NCBI GenBank assembly: GCA_016935885.1
Contig: JAFGQA010000240.1
Coordinates: 1-13,027 of the forward strand
Direction: 5' to 3'
DNA: 13,027 bases
Source of the DNA: Phycisphaerae bacterium
GTDB taxonomy: Bacteria > Planctomycetota > Phycisphaerae > UBA1845 > UTPLA1
Numbering within the stretch: the stretch's first letter is position 1; each line of letters opens with the position of its first letter. The position numbers and the translations under genes are program-made. Positions 1 through 7,423 of this stretch are shown here, in pieces. Below the pieces are notes generated by a model. The model saw only the letters and a list, made by a program, of their open reading frames with translations. It did no database searches and was not told where the DNA came from.

Positions 1-88
1 CTAGCGAAGCTGGCGCAGCATGACTGGTAATACACACTGTCAAAACAGAAAACGCTCGGATTTCGCCATAACTTCCTTCTCAACAACA

Positions 89-130
89 CTCTGCGCTCTC
101 CGTGGTCTCTGCGGTATGAATAATCCGGGA
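89..130 (+). repeat. CTCTGCG-type short intergenic repeat
   Basis: The sequence reads CTCTGCG, CTCTCCG, TGGT, CTCTGCG, GT and then runs into ATGAATAATCCGGGA. It therefore consists of imperfect 7-base units with one 4-base spacer. From memory, strings of this kind followed by an AATCCGGG-like block recur between genes in many environmental bacterial genomes. I cannot confirm that here, and only one copy is present in the window. Confidence 0.4.
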
Positions 131-269
131 TAGGAGCTACTGCCAAGGGTCCGTTCGGGACGAGCTTCCCATCCAGCTACACCGGCTCGAAAGAGCGGGG
201 GCAAAAACAAGGCACGCGGCGCGCGGTCATTCCCGTCGAACCGCTGGCTTCGGACCCGCGCGCCCGTTA

Positions 270-339
270 GGGGTCGCACAGGAACAATGTGAACGGTTGA
301 TCCGCCAAACGGCAAGCCGACAGGCCCACCAAGTAGCAC
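270..339 (-). repeat. Dispersed repeat element, copy A
   Basis: This is one of three copies of a roughly 70-90 bp element. It contains the 18-bp core TCCGCCAAACGGCAAGCC at 301-318, identical in all three copies. Compared with copy C it lacks an 18-base segment holding a palindrome, and the junction falls on a TCCGCC direct repeat. It is assigned to the minus strand because copy C lies in the opposite orientation. It has no coding potential that I trust. Confidence 0.7.
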
Positions 340-371
340 ATTCGGTCATGCTATTGCCGTGCGCTGCCTTG

Positions 372-459
372 GGAGCCGCGCAGAAACAACGCAAAAGGTC
401 GACCCTCCTGCTGCGGGCAGGTCCGCCAAACGGCAAGCCAGCAAGCCAGCCAAGCGGCA
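372..459 (-). repeat. Dispersed repeat element, copy B
   Basis: Copy B shares with copy C a 19-bp block, GGAGCCGCGCAGAAACAAC (372-390), and the invariant 18-bp core (422-439). Between them it has a hairpin-forming CCTGC-TGCGG-GCAGG segment, where copy C has a perfect palindrome. The end of the element carries short AAGCCAGC-type direct repeats. It lies in the same orientation as copy A and roughly 120 bp from it, so the two look like neighbouring units of a tandem array. Confidence 0.75.
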
Positions 460-513
460 CAAGCGGTCATGTTATTTTCGCGCGATGCCTTCGTCCAGGA
501 TCCACGTCCCCCC

Positions 514-3318
514 TTACGGGGTCGCCAGGAGCAGAAGGATGAACGCATCTACGTCCTGCATGTCGATGTTGTGGTCGGGAACGGTGTCTGCGGCGCACCA
601 GTGTCCGTCCGGCTCGCTCGGCCAGGGGCCATCGGGATCCAGCACGACATCGACGAATGCCTGGATGTCCAGGCCGTTGACGACGCCGTCGACGTGCACG
701 TCGCCCGGCAAGACGCCGTCGCACGGATCGGTCGCAAGGCCCCAGATCTCGATGTCGTCGATATTCCAGCCGGAATAGGCATAGGCGCCGCTTTGCCCGA
801 TCTCATGCCCCCATCGAATATGAACGCCTGCCTCGTTGTCCGCCCAGTCGGAGATGTCGAAAACCTGCTCGGTCCAGCCGTCTTCCTCGATCGCCGAGCC
901 GCCGTTGTCCCAAACGGGCGTCCAGTCGGACCCGTTGGTCGAGACCTCGATCGTGGCGTAGACGTACGGCTGGTAGTCCGTATTCAGCCAACGTTGGAAC
1001 TTCAACGTGACGTCCGTGATGCCGGAGAGATCCAGCGGGCCGGCCGTAAGCCAGTACGGGCCGCCGACCGAGGTGGAATAGTCGCCGCTCAGGTCGATGC
1101 CGTACACGTTGACGCCCGTCGCGCCGCTGTCGGGATCGGCGTAGCCGTGCGCACCACCATCGCCGGTCGGTTGGCCGAAGGCCCACTCACCCTGCGTGGC
1201 CCAGCCGGGATCGCTGTCCAATGGGAACGCGTACACCGCCTGCGGGCCGCCGACGGTGATATAGACCGTGGAGACGTTGGAGTCGCCTCCGTCGGGCGGC
1301 GTCCCACCATCGTTGGCCTTGTACTCGAAGCTGTACGATCCGCTACCGGTGCCTGGCACGTAAGTGACTTGGTTGCCGTTGGCAACCAGCGTGTAGGGCA
1401 GTTCGCCGGCGGTGATGACGTGGTCATTGCCGGCGTCCTTGAGCGTGTGGGTCGGCAGCGAGGTGACGATGTAGGTCAGGGCCGCCGGCGGATCGGGCAA
1501 GCCGTCGTCCGTCGCCAGCAGCGTGATGTCAACCGGCTCGCTCGTGCCGGTCCCCACGCTGACGTCCTGTGTCACCGGCGGGCCCGGGCCGAAGGACACG
1601 TCCAGCCGGGTGGCCGGGCCCTCGTTCACCACGACATCGTAATACGTCACCGGATCCTGACCGTCCGCATCGAAGGTCAAGTCGTAGGTGCCGGGCATTA
1701 ACATACGGTGGTAGTCGCCGACGTCGGGGTCGGTATAGACCTCGTGGTCACGGCCGGCCACGGTCACCGTGCACGCCAACGGCTCTCCGCTTAGTCCTGT
1801 GACGACGCCACGGATGCCAATCAGACAGGTCTCCATATACGCCATCATCGATTCGCGGTTGTCGTCCCACAGGTCGGGGATTTCCGAATAGGGCCGGATC
1901 TTGGGATAATTGTTCAATTCGATCGTAACTTCGTTGCAGCCCATGTATCGGTAGTGCCAATCCTGCATCCCGCCGTCGATCGTGTACCAGTCGGCACCGT
2001 TCGTAATGCCGTGGTAGAAGCCGCCGTTCCACATCGGCAGATTGGTCTTCGAGTATTCCTCGCTGATGTAAACGAACATATCCTCGTCCGGCGTGGGCGA
2101 GAAGGTCGAGCCCTTATTGTCATCGTCGAACGGGTAATTGACAACAATGGCGCCCGTATGGAAGTTCGCCGAGCAGGTGAACGAGTTGGCGAAGGTCCAG
2201 TTCATGATGACGGCGGTCTCGGCCGCGCGGCCGTCGGTCGTGTTGGGATCGCCGTCGCTGCCCTCCGGGAAGTTGCGGTTCAGGTCCACTCCATTTGCGT
2301 TCTCGCGGGTGGGTGAGGGCGTGTGCTCGAAACCGTCGGGGTTCATGAGCGGGACGATCCAGATGTCGATCTCGTCAATGATGTTCGTGATCCGCGGATC
2401 AGTTCCGTAGTTGGTCAACAAGTAGTCTATGAGAAACAGGCACATCTCGTTGCCCGTCCACTCGTCGCCGTGCATGGTCGAGACGTACTTGAACTCCGGC
2501 TCGTCCTCCTCGGTGCCGACGTTGTCGCTGATGTTCAGCGCCCAAAGATGTCGGCCTTGAACGCTGAGGCCAAGGTCGTGGCGTTGGCAAATCGCGGGGT
2601 AGTTGGTTTCGGCATCCGCCAGGATTTGCGCGATCTCGGCGTAATCACGGTAATCATCGCGACTGGGCGGAGGCTCGTCCTTCGGCTCGCGGAAGGCGGG
2701 GACGCCGTCTTCATCGAGCAGCCGGGGGTCGGCGCCGTTCTCGATCAGCAACATCGCCAGCGGCCGATACAGTGCGTGGATTCGATCGTGGCGGCGAGCC
2801 GACAGGCCCAGGACGTGCATCGGGGCTTGGCCCCGATCGTTCCGAGCGTTGACTTTGGCGCCGGCAGCGATCAGGACTCGCATTGAATCTTCATTCAGCC
2901 TCCGGCAGGCCATGTGCAGCGGCGTTTCACCGCGGACGTCGGCTGCGCTCGGGTCCGCCCCCGCGGCCAAGACCATGCGGATCAGATCGGGGTCCCACGA
3001 CGTGGCCACGAGGTGCAACGGCGTCAGGCCCCGGCCGTCCACAGCGGCGACCTTGGCACCACGGCTCAGCAGCAACTCGATGACGGCACGGTCATGGGTC
3101 GCCGCGGCATAGTGCAATGGCGTCTCGCCGGCTGCCGTCCGGGCATTCACCAATCCGGGATCGGCATCCAGCAGTTCTTTGACGCGCGCGACGTGGCCAA
3201 GGCGCGCGGCCGTGTGAATATCCGTCCCGTCAGCAGCCAGGATGCTGGAGGGGCAGAACAGAAGCAAGGTAGCCGCCGCTAACGTGATGGCGCGTCGCAT
3301 CGTGATGGCATGTCTCAT
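514..3318 (-). CDS. Secreted ankyrin-M14 zinc carboxypeptidase with dockerin-like tail
   Basis: A 934-residue multidomain protein, probably exported. Residues 1-28 form a signal peptide (basic start, hydrophobic run, likely cut after SILA). Residues 30-161 are four regular 33-residue ankyrin repeats with TPLH motifs, and 162-203 is a fifth with an insertion. An M14 metallocarboxypeptidase domain follows, about 235-500. Visible active-site residues are HGDE (zinc ligands H283, E286), DLNRNFP (R348), FHTG (H387) and VTIEL (E467). Residues 503-580 resemble the transthyretin-like domain that follows the catalytic domain in the M14B (carboxypeptidase N/E/D) subfamily. Then come a cadherin-like segment (about 582-695), a MAM or immune-inhibitor-A-like beta sandwich (about 700-868) and a dockerin-like pair of calcium loops (about 873-930: DVHVDGVVN and DHNID). 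It should remove C-terminal residues from extracellular peptides; the substrate is unknown. The start has a strong ribosome binding site 5 bases upstream. A likely promoter and a hairpin separate it from murG, so it is probably transcribed on its own. Confidence 0.9.
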   Translation of the reverse strand: MRHAITMRRAITLAAATLLLFCPSSILAADGTDIHTAARLGHVARVKELLDADPGLVNARTAAGETPLHYAAATHDRAVIELLLSRGAKVAAVDGRGLTPLHLVATSWDPDLIRMVLAAGADPSAADVRGETPLHMACRRLNEDSMRVLIAAGAKVNARNDRGQAPMHVLGLSARRHDRIHALYRPLAMLLIENGADPRLLDEDGVPAFREPKDEPPPSRDDYRDYAEIAQILADAETNYPAICQRHDLGLSVQGRHLWALNISDNVGTEEDEPEFKYVSTMHGDEWTGNEMCLFLIDYLLTNYGTDPRITNIIDEIDIWIVPLMNPDGFEHTPSPTRENANGVDLNRNFPEGSDGDPNTTDGRAAETAVIMNWTFANSFTCSANFHTGAIVVNYPFDDDNKGSTFSPTPDEDMFVYISEEYSKTNLPMWNGGFYHGITNGADWYTIDGGMQDWHYRYMGCNEVTIELNNYPKIRPYSEIPDLWDDNRESMMAYMETCLIGIRGVVTGLSGEPLACTVTVAGRDHEVYTDPDVGDYHRMLMPGTYDLTFDADGQDPVTYYDVVVNEGPATRLDVSFGPGPPVTQDVSVGTGTSEPVDITLLATDDGLPDPPAALTYIVTSLPTHTLKDAGNDHVITAGELPYTLVANGNQVTYVPGTGSGSYSFEYKANDGGTPPDGGDSNVSTVYITVGGPQAVYAFPLDSDPGWATQGEWAFGQPTGDGGAHGYADPDSGATGVNVYGIDLSGDYSTSVGGPYWLTAGPLDLSGITDVTLKFQRWLNTDYQPYVYATIEVSTNGSDWTPVWDNGGSAIEEDGWTEQVFDISDWADNEAGVHIRWGHEIGQSGAYAYSGWNIDDIEIWGLATDPCDGVLPGDVHVDGVVNGLDIQAFVDVVLDPDGPWPSEPDGHWCAADTVPDHNIDMQDVDAFILLLLATP

Positions 3319-3323
3319 CTCGC

Positions 3324-3328
3324 CCTCC
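3324..3328 (-). promoter_or_regulatory. Ribosome binding site of the carboxypeptidase gene
   Basis: GGAGG lies within GAGGAGGG on the minus strand, 5 bases before the ATG at 3318. The next in-frame ATG (residue 7) has no such site, so this one supports the longer start and the full signal peptide. Confidence 0.7.
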
Positions 3329-3385
3329 TCGGTAGTTCGCCGGTCGTTGGGCGGTCACTCGCCTGAACCATCCCAACAAAACGCC

Positions 3386-3413
3386 ATTGTAACACGGTTT
3401 CCTTTGGCCGCAA
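3386..3413 (-). promoter_or_regulatory. Candidate sigma-70-type promoter for the carboxypeptidase gene
   Basis: The minus strand has TTGCGG (3408-3413), a 16-base spacer, and TACAAT (3386-3391). That gives a 5' leader of about 60 bases before the ATG at 3318. The -10 match is good and the -35 is half-matched. The position after the murG-side hairpin is sensible. It was found by eye and is not tested. Confidence 0.4.
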
Positions 3414-3480
3414 AGCGGCGGCAGCCGGTCCGTGGTGGTCCCTGCGCAGCCGAGAATCCTCTGCCGAACCTCGACACAGG

Positions 3481-3504
3481 GGGCCGAGAAGGGATTCTCG
3501 GCCC
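3481..3504 (-). repeat. Perfect 24-nt hairpin after murG
   Basis: Arms GGGCCGAGAA (3481-3490) and TTCTCGGCCC (3495-3504) pair perfectly over 10 bp around a GGGA loop (plus-strand reading). It lies about 130 bases past the murG stop. No T-run follows, so it is not a classic intrinsic terminator, although it could slow polymerase or protect the mRNA 3' end. It shares its inner GAGAA/TTCTC stem and its loop (as read on the opposite strand) with the hairpin at 7424-7447. Confidence 0.7.
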
Positions 3505-3635
3505 AGCGTCGGCCGAGCGTCGTGTGTTGGGCACACCGGCGGCCCGGCGACATCGTTCATGCCGCATCCCGTTTGGCCAACCAGCAAGGGAAGTTGCCCG
3601 ATGCCGTGTTTCAGCCCGCACGGCCGGCCACACCG

Positions 3636-4754
3636 TCACCGCTTGCTTGCCATCTCGAACAGCTCTCGTGCAATCTCCTCCGCCGCGCCGGTGCGGCCGA
3701 GTGTGCCGGCGCAGCGCGCCATGTGCCGGCGGCGCTCTTCGCTACGCATGATGTCGCGCAGTTCCTCGCGCAGGCGTCTGGCGTTGTCCACTGGGTCGTC
3801 CTTATCCTCGACCAGCGCCGCGGCATGGTTCCTCACCAACACGTCAGCGTTGGCAAGCTGGTGCCGCCGGCGATCGAACGGATACGGCATCAAGACCGAC
3901 GGGAGGCCCATGGCCGTGATCTCCGCCAGTGTTGAGGCACCGGCACGGGAAACGACCAAATCCGCCACTGCCATGCAGTACGCCATGTGTTCGGTGAAGG
4001 CCAGCGCTCGGGCGGCGATGCCGTGCTTCTTGTACATCGCGCGGCACTCCTCCAGGTCCGCCGGGCCGGTCAAGTGGAGAATCTGCCACTCCGTCGCCAC
4101 CCGCCACAGGTCGAAGAGTTGCATCGCCGTTGCGTTGATCGAGCGCGCCCCCTGCGACGCACCAGTGATCAGCAGCGTCCGCTTGTCCGGGTCCAGCTTG
4201 ATCGACGCATAGCCCTTCGCGGCGTTGGCTCTCGAGAACACCCCGCGAATGGGACATCCAGTGCAAAGAACCTCCTTCGCACCCGGGAAGCGCTCGGCCG
4301 TCTCCTCCCATTGCACGAAGACCCGATCCACCTGGGGAGCCAGCCGCTTGTTGGCGCGGCCGGGCATCGCGTCGGGATTGAAAATCGCCGTTGGCACGCC
4401 GAGCTTCGCCGCCGCCACGACCGCCGGAGCCGCCGCGTAGCCGCCCAGGCCGAGCACCACCGCGGGACGCCGCGCTTCAAAGCGTTCCCGCGCCGCCTTC
4501 ACGCTTCGACGCCACGCCATCAAAAACCGCGGCCAGTGCCACGGTTTCCCTGACAGAGGGCGAACGTGCTGCGAGACCAGCTCGTAACCCCGGGTGTCGG
4601 TCAGCCTCTTGTCGACCGCCCTCGGCGTGCCAAACACGGTCACGTCAAAATCGGGCTGGAGCGCCCGCAGGGCCTCGGCCACGGCCAAACCGGGATACAG
4701 GTGCCCGCCCGTCCCTCCGCCGGCGATCACAAACCAAGGTTTGTCTGCTCCCAT
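3636..4754 (-). CDS. murG: MurG, lipid II-forming GlcNAc transferase
   Basis: MurG transfers GlcNAc from UDP-GlcNAc to lipid I on the inner face of the membrane, making lipid II. The protein has 372 residues against about 355 in E. coli. It shows the N-terminal GGGTGGHLYPGLAVAEAL block (residues 12-29; H18 matches the catalytic histidine position), a GASQGARSIN loop (198-206) and the C-terminal UDP-GlcNAc-binding block SRAGASTLAEITAMGLP (269-285), with E279 as the expected sugar-nucleotide contact. The acceptor-site HEQN motif, normally before (A/S)xPGxAN, reads FNPD here (126-129). This is the main departure from the family. The gene follows ftsW after a 51-bp gap and ends the wall-gene block. 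The ATG is the family-typical start, but the ribosome binding site is weak. Confidence 0.95.
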   Translation of the reverse strand: MGADKPWFVIAGGGTGGHLYPGLAVAEALRALQPDFDVTVFGTPRAVDKRLTDTRGYELVSQHVRPLSGKPWHWPRFLMAWRRSVKAARERFEARRPAVVLGLGGYAAAPAVVAAAKLGVPTAIFNPDAMPGRANKRLAPQVDRVFVQWEETAERFPGAKEVLCTGCPIRGVFSRANAAKGYASIKLDPDKRTLLITGASQGARSINATAMQLFDLWRVATEWQILHLTGPADLEECRAMYKKHGIAARALAFTEHMAYCMAVADLVVSRAGASTLAEITAMGLPSVLMPYPFDRRRHQLANADVLVRNHAAALVEDKDDPVDNARRLREELRDIMRSEERRRHMARCAGTLGRTGAAEEIARELFEMASKR

Positions 4755-4805
4755 TCTTGCCCCGTTCGCTCTCCGCCCGCCCGGCGCGGGCGCACCCGTC
4801 CCGTT

Positions 4806-6056
4806 TTAGCGTGCGGCCGTCGGCGTAACCGGCTGAAGGTGGGCCGCGCCTCCATCCTCCTTGTCCGCCCGGCACGCGGCCTGCTGTCGCAAACTCGCCG
4901 GGCCGCGCACGTCGGCCGACACGCGTCGCTCCCTGGCGACGTTCGCCAGCAACCCCACAAGGATACTGAACAACACCACCCCGGTGCCACCCGCCGAGAC
5001 CAATGGCAGCCCAATGCCCTTCGTCGGCATCGACACCGTCACGACCGCGATGTTCATGGCCGCCTGAAGTCCGATCGTCAGCGTTGCCCCAAACGCAAGA
5101 AGCCGGCCGAATTCCGTCGGTGCCCCCGCCATCGCCCGCCGACCCTGCCACACCAGGACCACAAACAGCAGGATCACTGCCGCCCCGCCAATGATGCCCA
5201 GTTCCTCGCACACCACGGAGAAGACGAAGTCGCTCCGCGCCTCGGGTAGATAATCGTATTTCTGGATGCCTTGGCCCAGGCCCCGCCCCCACCAGCCACC
5301 GGACGCGATCGTGATCAGGGACTGAATCCCCTGGTAGCCGGTCCCTTGTGGGTCCGCCTCCGGGTACAAGAAGGCGAATATACGTTCCATTCTGTACGGC
5401 TGAGACCACACCAAGTATCCGAGCCCCCACACGGCTGGCAGGCTCACGACGCAGAGGTGCCAAACCCGCGCTCCACCGGCTAGTAGGATGCCTCCCCCCA
5501 CTGCCAGCAGTAGGGCACCCGTACCTAGATCCTCCCAACCGACCAGGCCGACGACCAGAAGCAGGATCAGGATCGCCGGCAGAAGACCCGACCAGAACCG
5601 CCGAATGCCTTCCCCGATGCGACTACAGAACGCCGCGAAGAACACCACAATCGCCAGCTTGGCGACTTCCGACGGCTGGAAGCTTAGGCCGCCGGCGATT
5701 GGTCCCAGCGACAGCCAGCGCTTCGCCCCGTTGCGCTCCTCGCCGAATAGCAGCACAGCAACGAGCAAACCCACCGCCAGGAACATCAGCAAGATCGCCG
5801 GCTGGAACGCCCTCCCGTGGCGGATGCGCCACCATCGGTATGGACACAAAGCCACCACAAGCAGCACGACCAGCGCCAAAAGCGTGAACAAGGTCTGCCG
5901 GAAAGACTGGTTCTGGAGGATGTTCTCGCTGATCGGCGGCGCGGTCAGGCTAGCACTGGCGGAGAACACCATCACGACGCCGATCCCCAACAGCGCGGCG
6001 GCTACCAGCGTGATCGCCGTGCCACACGAGGACGGCCTGCCATCGAGTCGCAACAT
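4806..6056 (-). CDS. ftsW: FtsW, SEDS-family septal peptidoglycan polymerase
   Basis: A polytopic membrane protein of the SEDS family, which polymerises lipid II glycans together with a class B PBP (the ftsI product nearby). From the chosen start it has 416 residues and about ten hydrophobic segments. Family marks are GAKRWLSLGP (110-119), FQPSE (126-130), PQGTGYQ (236-242), GRGLGQGIQKYDYLPEARSDF (257-277) and GTG-containing last helices. D276, in the DFxF position, matches the conserved SEDS aspartate thought to be catalytic. The open frame extends to an ATG at 6074, but a GGAGG 6 bases before the ATG at 6054-6056 favours the shorter start, six residues shorter. FtsW rather than RodA is inferred from the dcw context. 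The C-terminal tail after VARERR is about 38 residues, polar and not conserved. murD, a common left neighbour, is absent. Confidence 0.93.
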   Translation of the reverse strand: MLRLDGRPSSCGTAITLVAAALLGIGVVMVFSASASLTAPPISENILQNQSFRQTLFTLLALVVLLVVALCPYRWWRIRHGRAFQPAILLMFLAVGLLVAVLLFGEERNGAKRWLSLGPIAGGLSFQPSEVAKLAIVVFFAAFCSRIGEGIRRFWSGLLPAILILLLVVGLVGWEDLGTGALLLAVGGGILLAGGARVWHLCVVSLPAVWGLGYLVWSQPYRMERIFAFLYPEADPQGTGYQGIQSLITIASGGWWGRGLGQGIQKYDYLPEARSDFVFSVVCEELGIIGGAAVILLFVVLVWQGRRAMAGAPTEFGRLLAFGATLTIGLQAAMNIAVVTVSMPTKGIGLPLVSAGGTGVVLFSILVGLLANVARERRVSADVRGPASLRQQAACRADKEDGGAAHLQPVTPTAAR

Positions 6057-6062
6057 GATCTG

Positions 6063-6067
6063 CCTCC
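6063..6067 (-). promoter_or_regulatory. Ribosome binding site that decides the ftsW start
   Basis: GGAGG on the minus strand lies 6 bases before the ATG at 6054-6056. The upstream in-frame ATG at 6072-6074 has only a weak AGG before it. The site lies inside the longer open frame and supports the shorter protein. Confidence 0.6.
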
Positions 6068-6092
6068 GTGGCATGATCTACCTGGGACTGCA

Positions 6093-6146
6093 GGTGCGAG
6101 AATCCCTGGTGCGAGAATTCCTGGTGCGAGAATCCTCTCTCGCACC
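6093..6146. repeat. Triple 15-bp direct repeat ending in a hairpin
   Basis: Three direct copies of GGTGCGAGAATYCCT start at 6093, 6108 and 6123 (the third reads GGTGCGAGAATCCTC). The third closes into a hairpin with TCTCGCACC at 6138-6146, giving a 9-bp stem and a 6-base loop. The arm is the same as in the hairpin at 7424-7447. It lies in the mraY-ftsW gap just upstream of the ftsW ribosome binding site, so it would be in the ftsW leader if the genes are co-transcribed. Confidence 0.75.
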
Positions 6147-6174
6147 CGTCTTCAACAGGAACCCCTCCCTCACG

Positions 6175-6201
6175 GCTCCTAGCTCCTAGCTCCTAGCTCC
6201 T
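6175..6201. repeat. Heptamer tandem repeat AGCTCCT
   Basis: Nearly four copies of the 7-base unit GCTCCTA lie at 6175-6201. The last copy touches the mraY stop codon (TGA, complement of 6201-6203). It is noncoding, with a period not divisible by three. It is one of three clear heptamer arrays in this window. Confidence 0.85.
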
Positions 6202-7337
6202 CACCGCAGCTTCGTCGTCGCCAGCGCCAGTATCGCAAACAACGCGGACAACAGCCAAAACCGCATCACCACCTGCGATTCCGCCCAGCCTTTCAGGTGG
6301 AAGTGGTGATGAATCGGGGCCACCAGGAAGATCCGTTTGCCCCCCGTCGCCTTGTAGTAGCCCACTTGCAACATCACAGACAGCGCTTCGATCACGAAGA
6401 CGCCGCCGACGATGAAAAGCATCAACTCCTGCCGTATGACGATCGCGACGAAGCCGATCAACCCGCCCAGCGGAAGCGACCCGGTATCCCCCATGAAGAC
6501 CTGCGCGGGGTGACAGTTGTACCAGAGGAATCCCAGGCACGCCCCCATCATCGCCCCGCAGACCACCGACAGCTCGCCGACCTGCGGGATATGGTGGATC
6601 AACAGATACTGTGCCACACGATCGTCGCCTACCGCCCACGCCAACACCATGAACACAAAGCAGCACAGTCCCACACACCCGCTGGCCAGACCGTCCATCC
6701 CGTCGGTCAGATTGACCGCGTTGGATGTCCCTGCCACCACCAGGATCGTGCTAATCATGAACGCCCAGATCGGCAACAGGATCGGGTCAGCCAGATCGCC
6801 CTTGACGAACGGCACGGTGAGAATGCGATAGCATTCCATCTCACCACTGTCGGCGAACGTCTGCTGTCCGCGACTGTAGATGAAGTAGCCCAGCATGACC
6901 CCCAAGCCGACCTGAAACAGCAGCTTCTGGTACAACTTCAGCCCGTCTCGGGTCCCGCCCTTGCCCTTGTCCAGCAGCTTGAATAGGTCGTCAAGGAAAC
7001 CGAGCGCACCCAGCCAGGCCATGCAGAAGAAGGCCAAATGGATGTAGAAGACGGTCAGATTCGCCAGGAGAAGCACCGCCGCCGCGATGCCGAACAAGAT
7101 CAGAATGCCCCCCATCGAGGGAATGTCCGATTTGTGCTGGGTCAGCTCGTTGAGCGCCTTATGGTCGAAGTCCGGGATGTCGCCCAGCCGCTTGCGGATC
7201 AGAAACCGAATCACAACCGGCCCCAGCGCCCAGACCACCGCAAACGCCACCAGAATCGCCAGCGTCGCGCGGAACAGCGCATTCTCATACGCGTAGGGGC
7301 GACCCTCCAGCAGATATTTCACCAGATGGTACAGCAC
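6201..7337 (-). CDS. mraY: MraY, phospho-MurNAc-pentapeptide translocase (lipid I synthase)
   Basis: MraY joins phospho-MurNAc-pentapeptide from UDP to undecaprenyl phosphate in the membrane, giving lipid I. From the chosen start it has 378 residues (E. coli 360), mostly hydrophobic helices. Catalytic marks are all present: MGGILI (75-80), FLDDLFK with D116-D117, NLTDGMDGLA (209-218; D212, D215), FMGDTGS (281-287) and PIHHHFHLKGW (341-351). The start is chosen by family alignment: GTG at 7335-7337 gives (M)LYHLVKYL, matching the normal MraY N-terminus. The open frame runs 18 codons further up to another GTG at 7391, but those residues look unlike MraY. Neither start has a good ribosome binding site, so the start is uncertain. 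It lies between murF and ftsW, with repeat-filled gaps on both sides. Confidence 0.94.
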   Translation of the reverse strand: MLYHLVKYLLEGRPYAYENALFRATLAILVAFAVVWALGPVVIRFLIRKRLGDIPDFDHKALNELTQHKSDIPSMGGILILFGIAAAVLLLANLTVFYIHLAFFCMAWLGALGFLDDLFKLLDKGKGGTRDGLKLYQKLLFQVGLGVMLGYFIYSRGQQTFADSGEMECYRILTVPFVKGDLADPILLPIWAFMISTILVVAGTSNAVNLTDGMDGLASGCVGLCCFVFMVLAWAVGDDRVAQYLLIHHIPQVGELSVVCGAMMGACLGFLWYNCHPAQVFMGDTGSLPLGGLIGFVAIVIRQELMLFIVGGVFVIEALSVMLQVGYYKATGGKRIFLVAPIHHHFHLKGWAESQVVMRFWLLSALFAILALATTKLR

Positions 7338-7423
7338 GGTTCTACGATCCCATGTCGCCTCGGAATACGCGCCCGGACACCCTTGTGCCACCGCGTGCCA
7401 CCGCCGCGAAAGGCGCCGCCGCT

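Larger units (their letters stand above)
1..513. other. Gene-free region with repeats
   Basis: I see no gene I would defend in these 513 bases. Short open frames exist on both strands but they run through repeated DNA, have no good ribosome binding site and resemble no family I know. The region lies just past the stop of the carboxypeptidase gene. It holds a CTCTGCG-type short repeat near 89-115 and two copies of a dispersed element at 270-339 and 372-459. Each copy is followed by a similar block, CGGTCATGCTATT at 343-355 and CGGTCATGTTATT at 464-476. A shorter match, CGGTCATT, lies at 224-231. These blocks are spaced about 120 bp apart, so the region looks like a decayed tandem array. No tRNA or rRNA was recognised. 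Confidence 0.6.
3319..3635. other. Intergenic gap between murG and the carboxypeptidase gene
   Basis: This 317-bp gap holds no gene. On the minus strand it contains, in order after murG, a perfect 10-bp-stem hairpin (3481-3504), a half copy of the same hairpin (GCCGAGAATCC at 3449-3459), a candidate promoter (3386-3413) and the ribosome binding site of the carboxypeptidase gene. The layout fits the end of one transcription unit and the start of another. Confidence 0.6.

Noticed and set aside
227..778. Overlapping small frames across the dispersed repeat (for example the minus-strand frame at 227-460 and the plus-strand frame at 359-778)
   Set aside because: All run through repeat copies or antisense to the carboxypeptidase gene, have no clear ribosome binding site, and encode repeat-derived Trp/Arg/Cys- or Ser/Arg-rich peptides.
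469..1701. Long plus-strand open frame of 410 codons
   Set aside because: It lies antisense to the carboxypeptidase gene. High-GC coding DNA often leaves the opposite frame open. The translation shows no recognisable domain.
514..3318. Peptidoglycan-trimming role for the carboxypeptidase because it lies next to wall genes
   Set aside because: The M14 domain with its transthyretin-like partner fits M14B-type protein carboxypeptidases, and a promoter and hairpin separate it from murG. Proximity alone is weak evidence.
3481..3504. Intrinsic terminator for murG
   Set aside because: The stem is strong but no T-run follows on the minus strand. It is kept as a repeat hairpin instead.
4645..5538. 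Minus-strand frame of 297 codons across ftsW and murG
   Set aside because: It overlaps two well-supported genes in another frame, and its glycine- and arginine-rich translation looks like a frame shadow.
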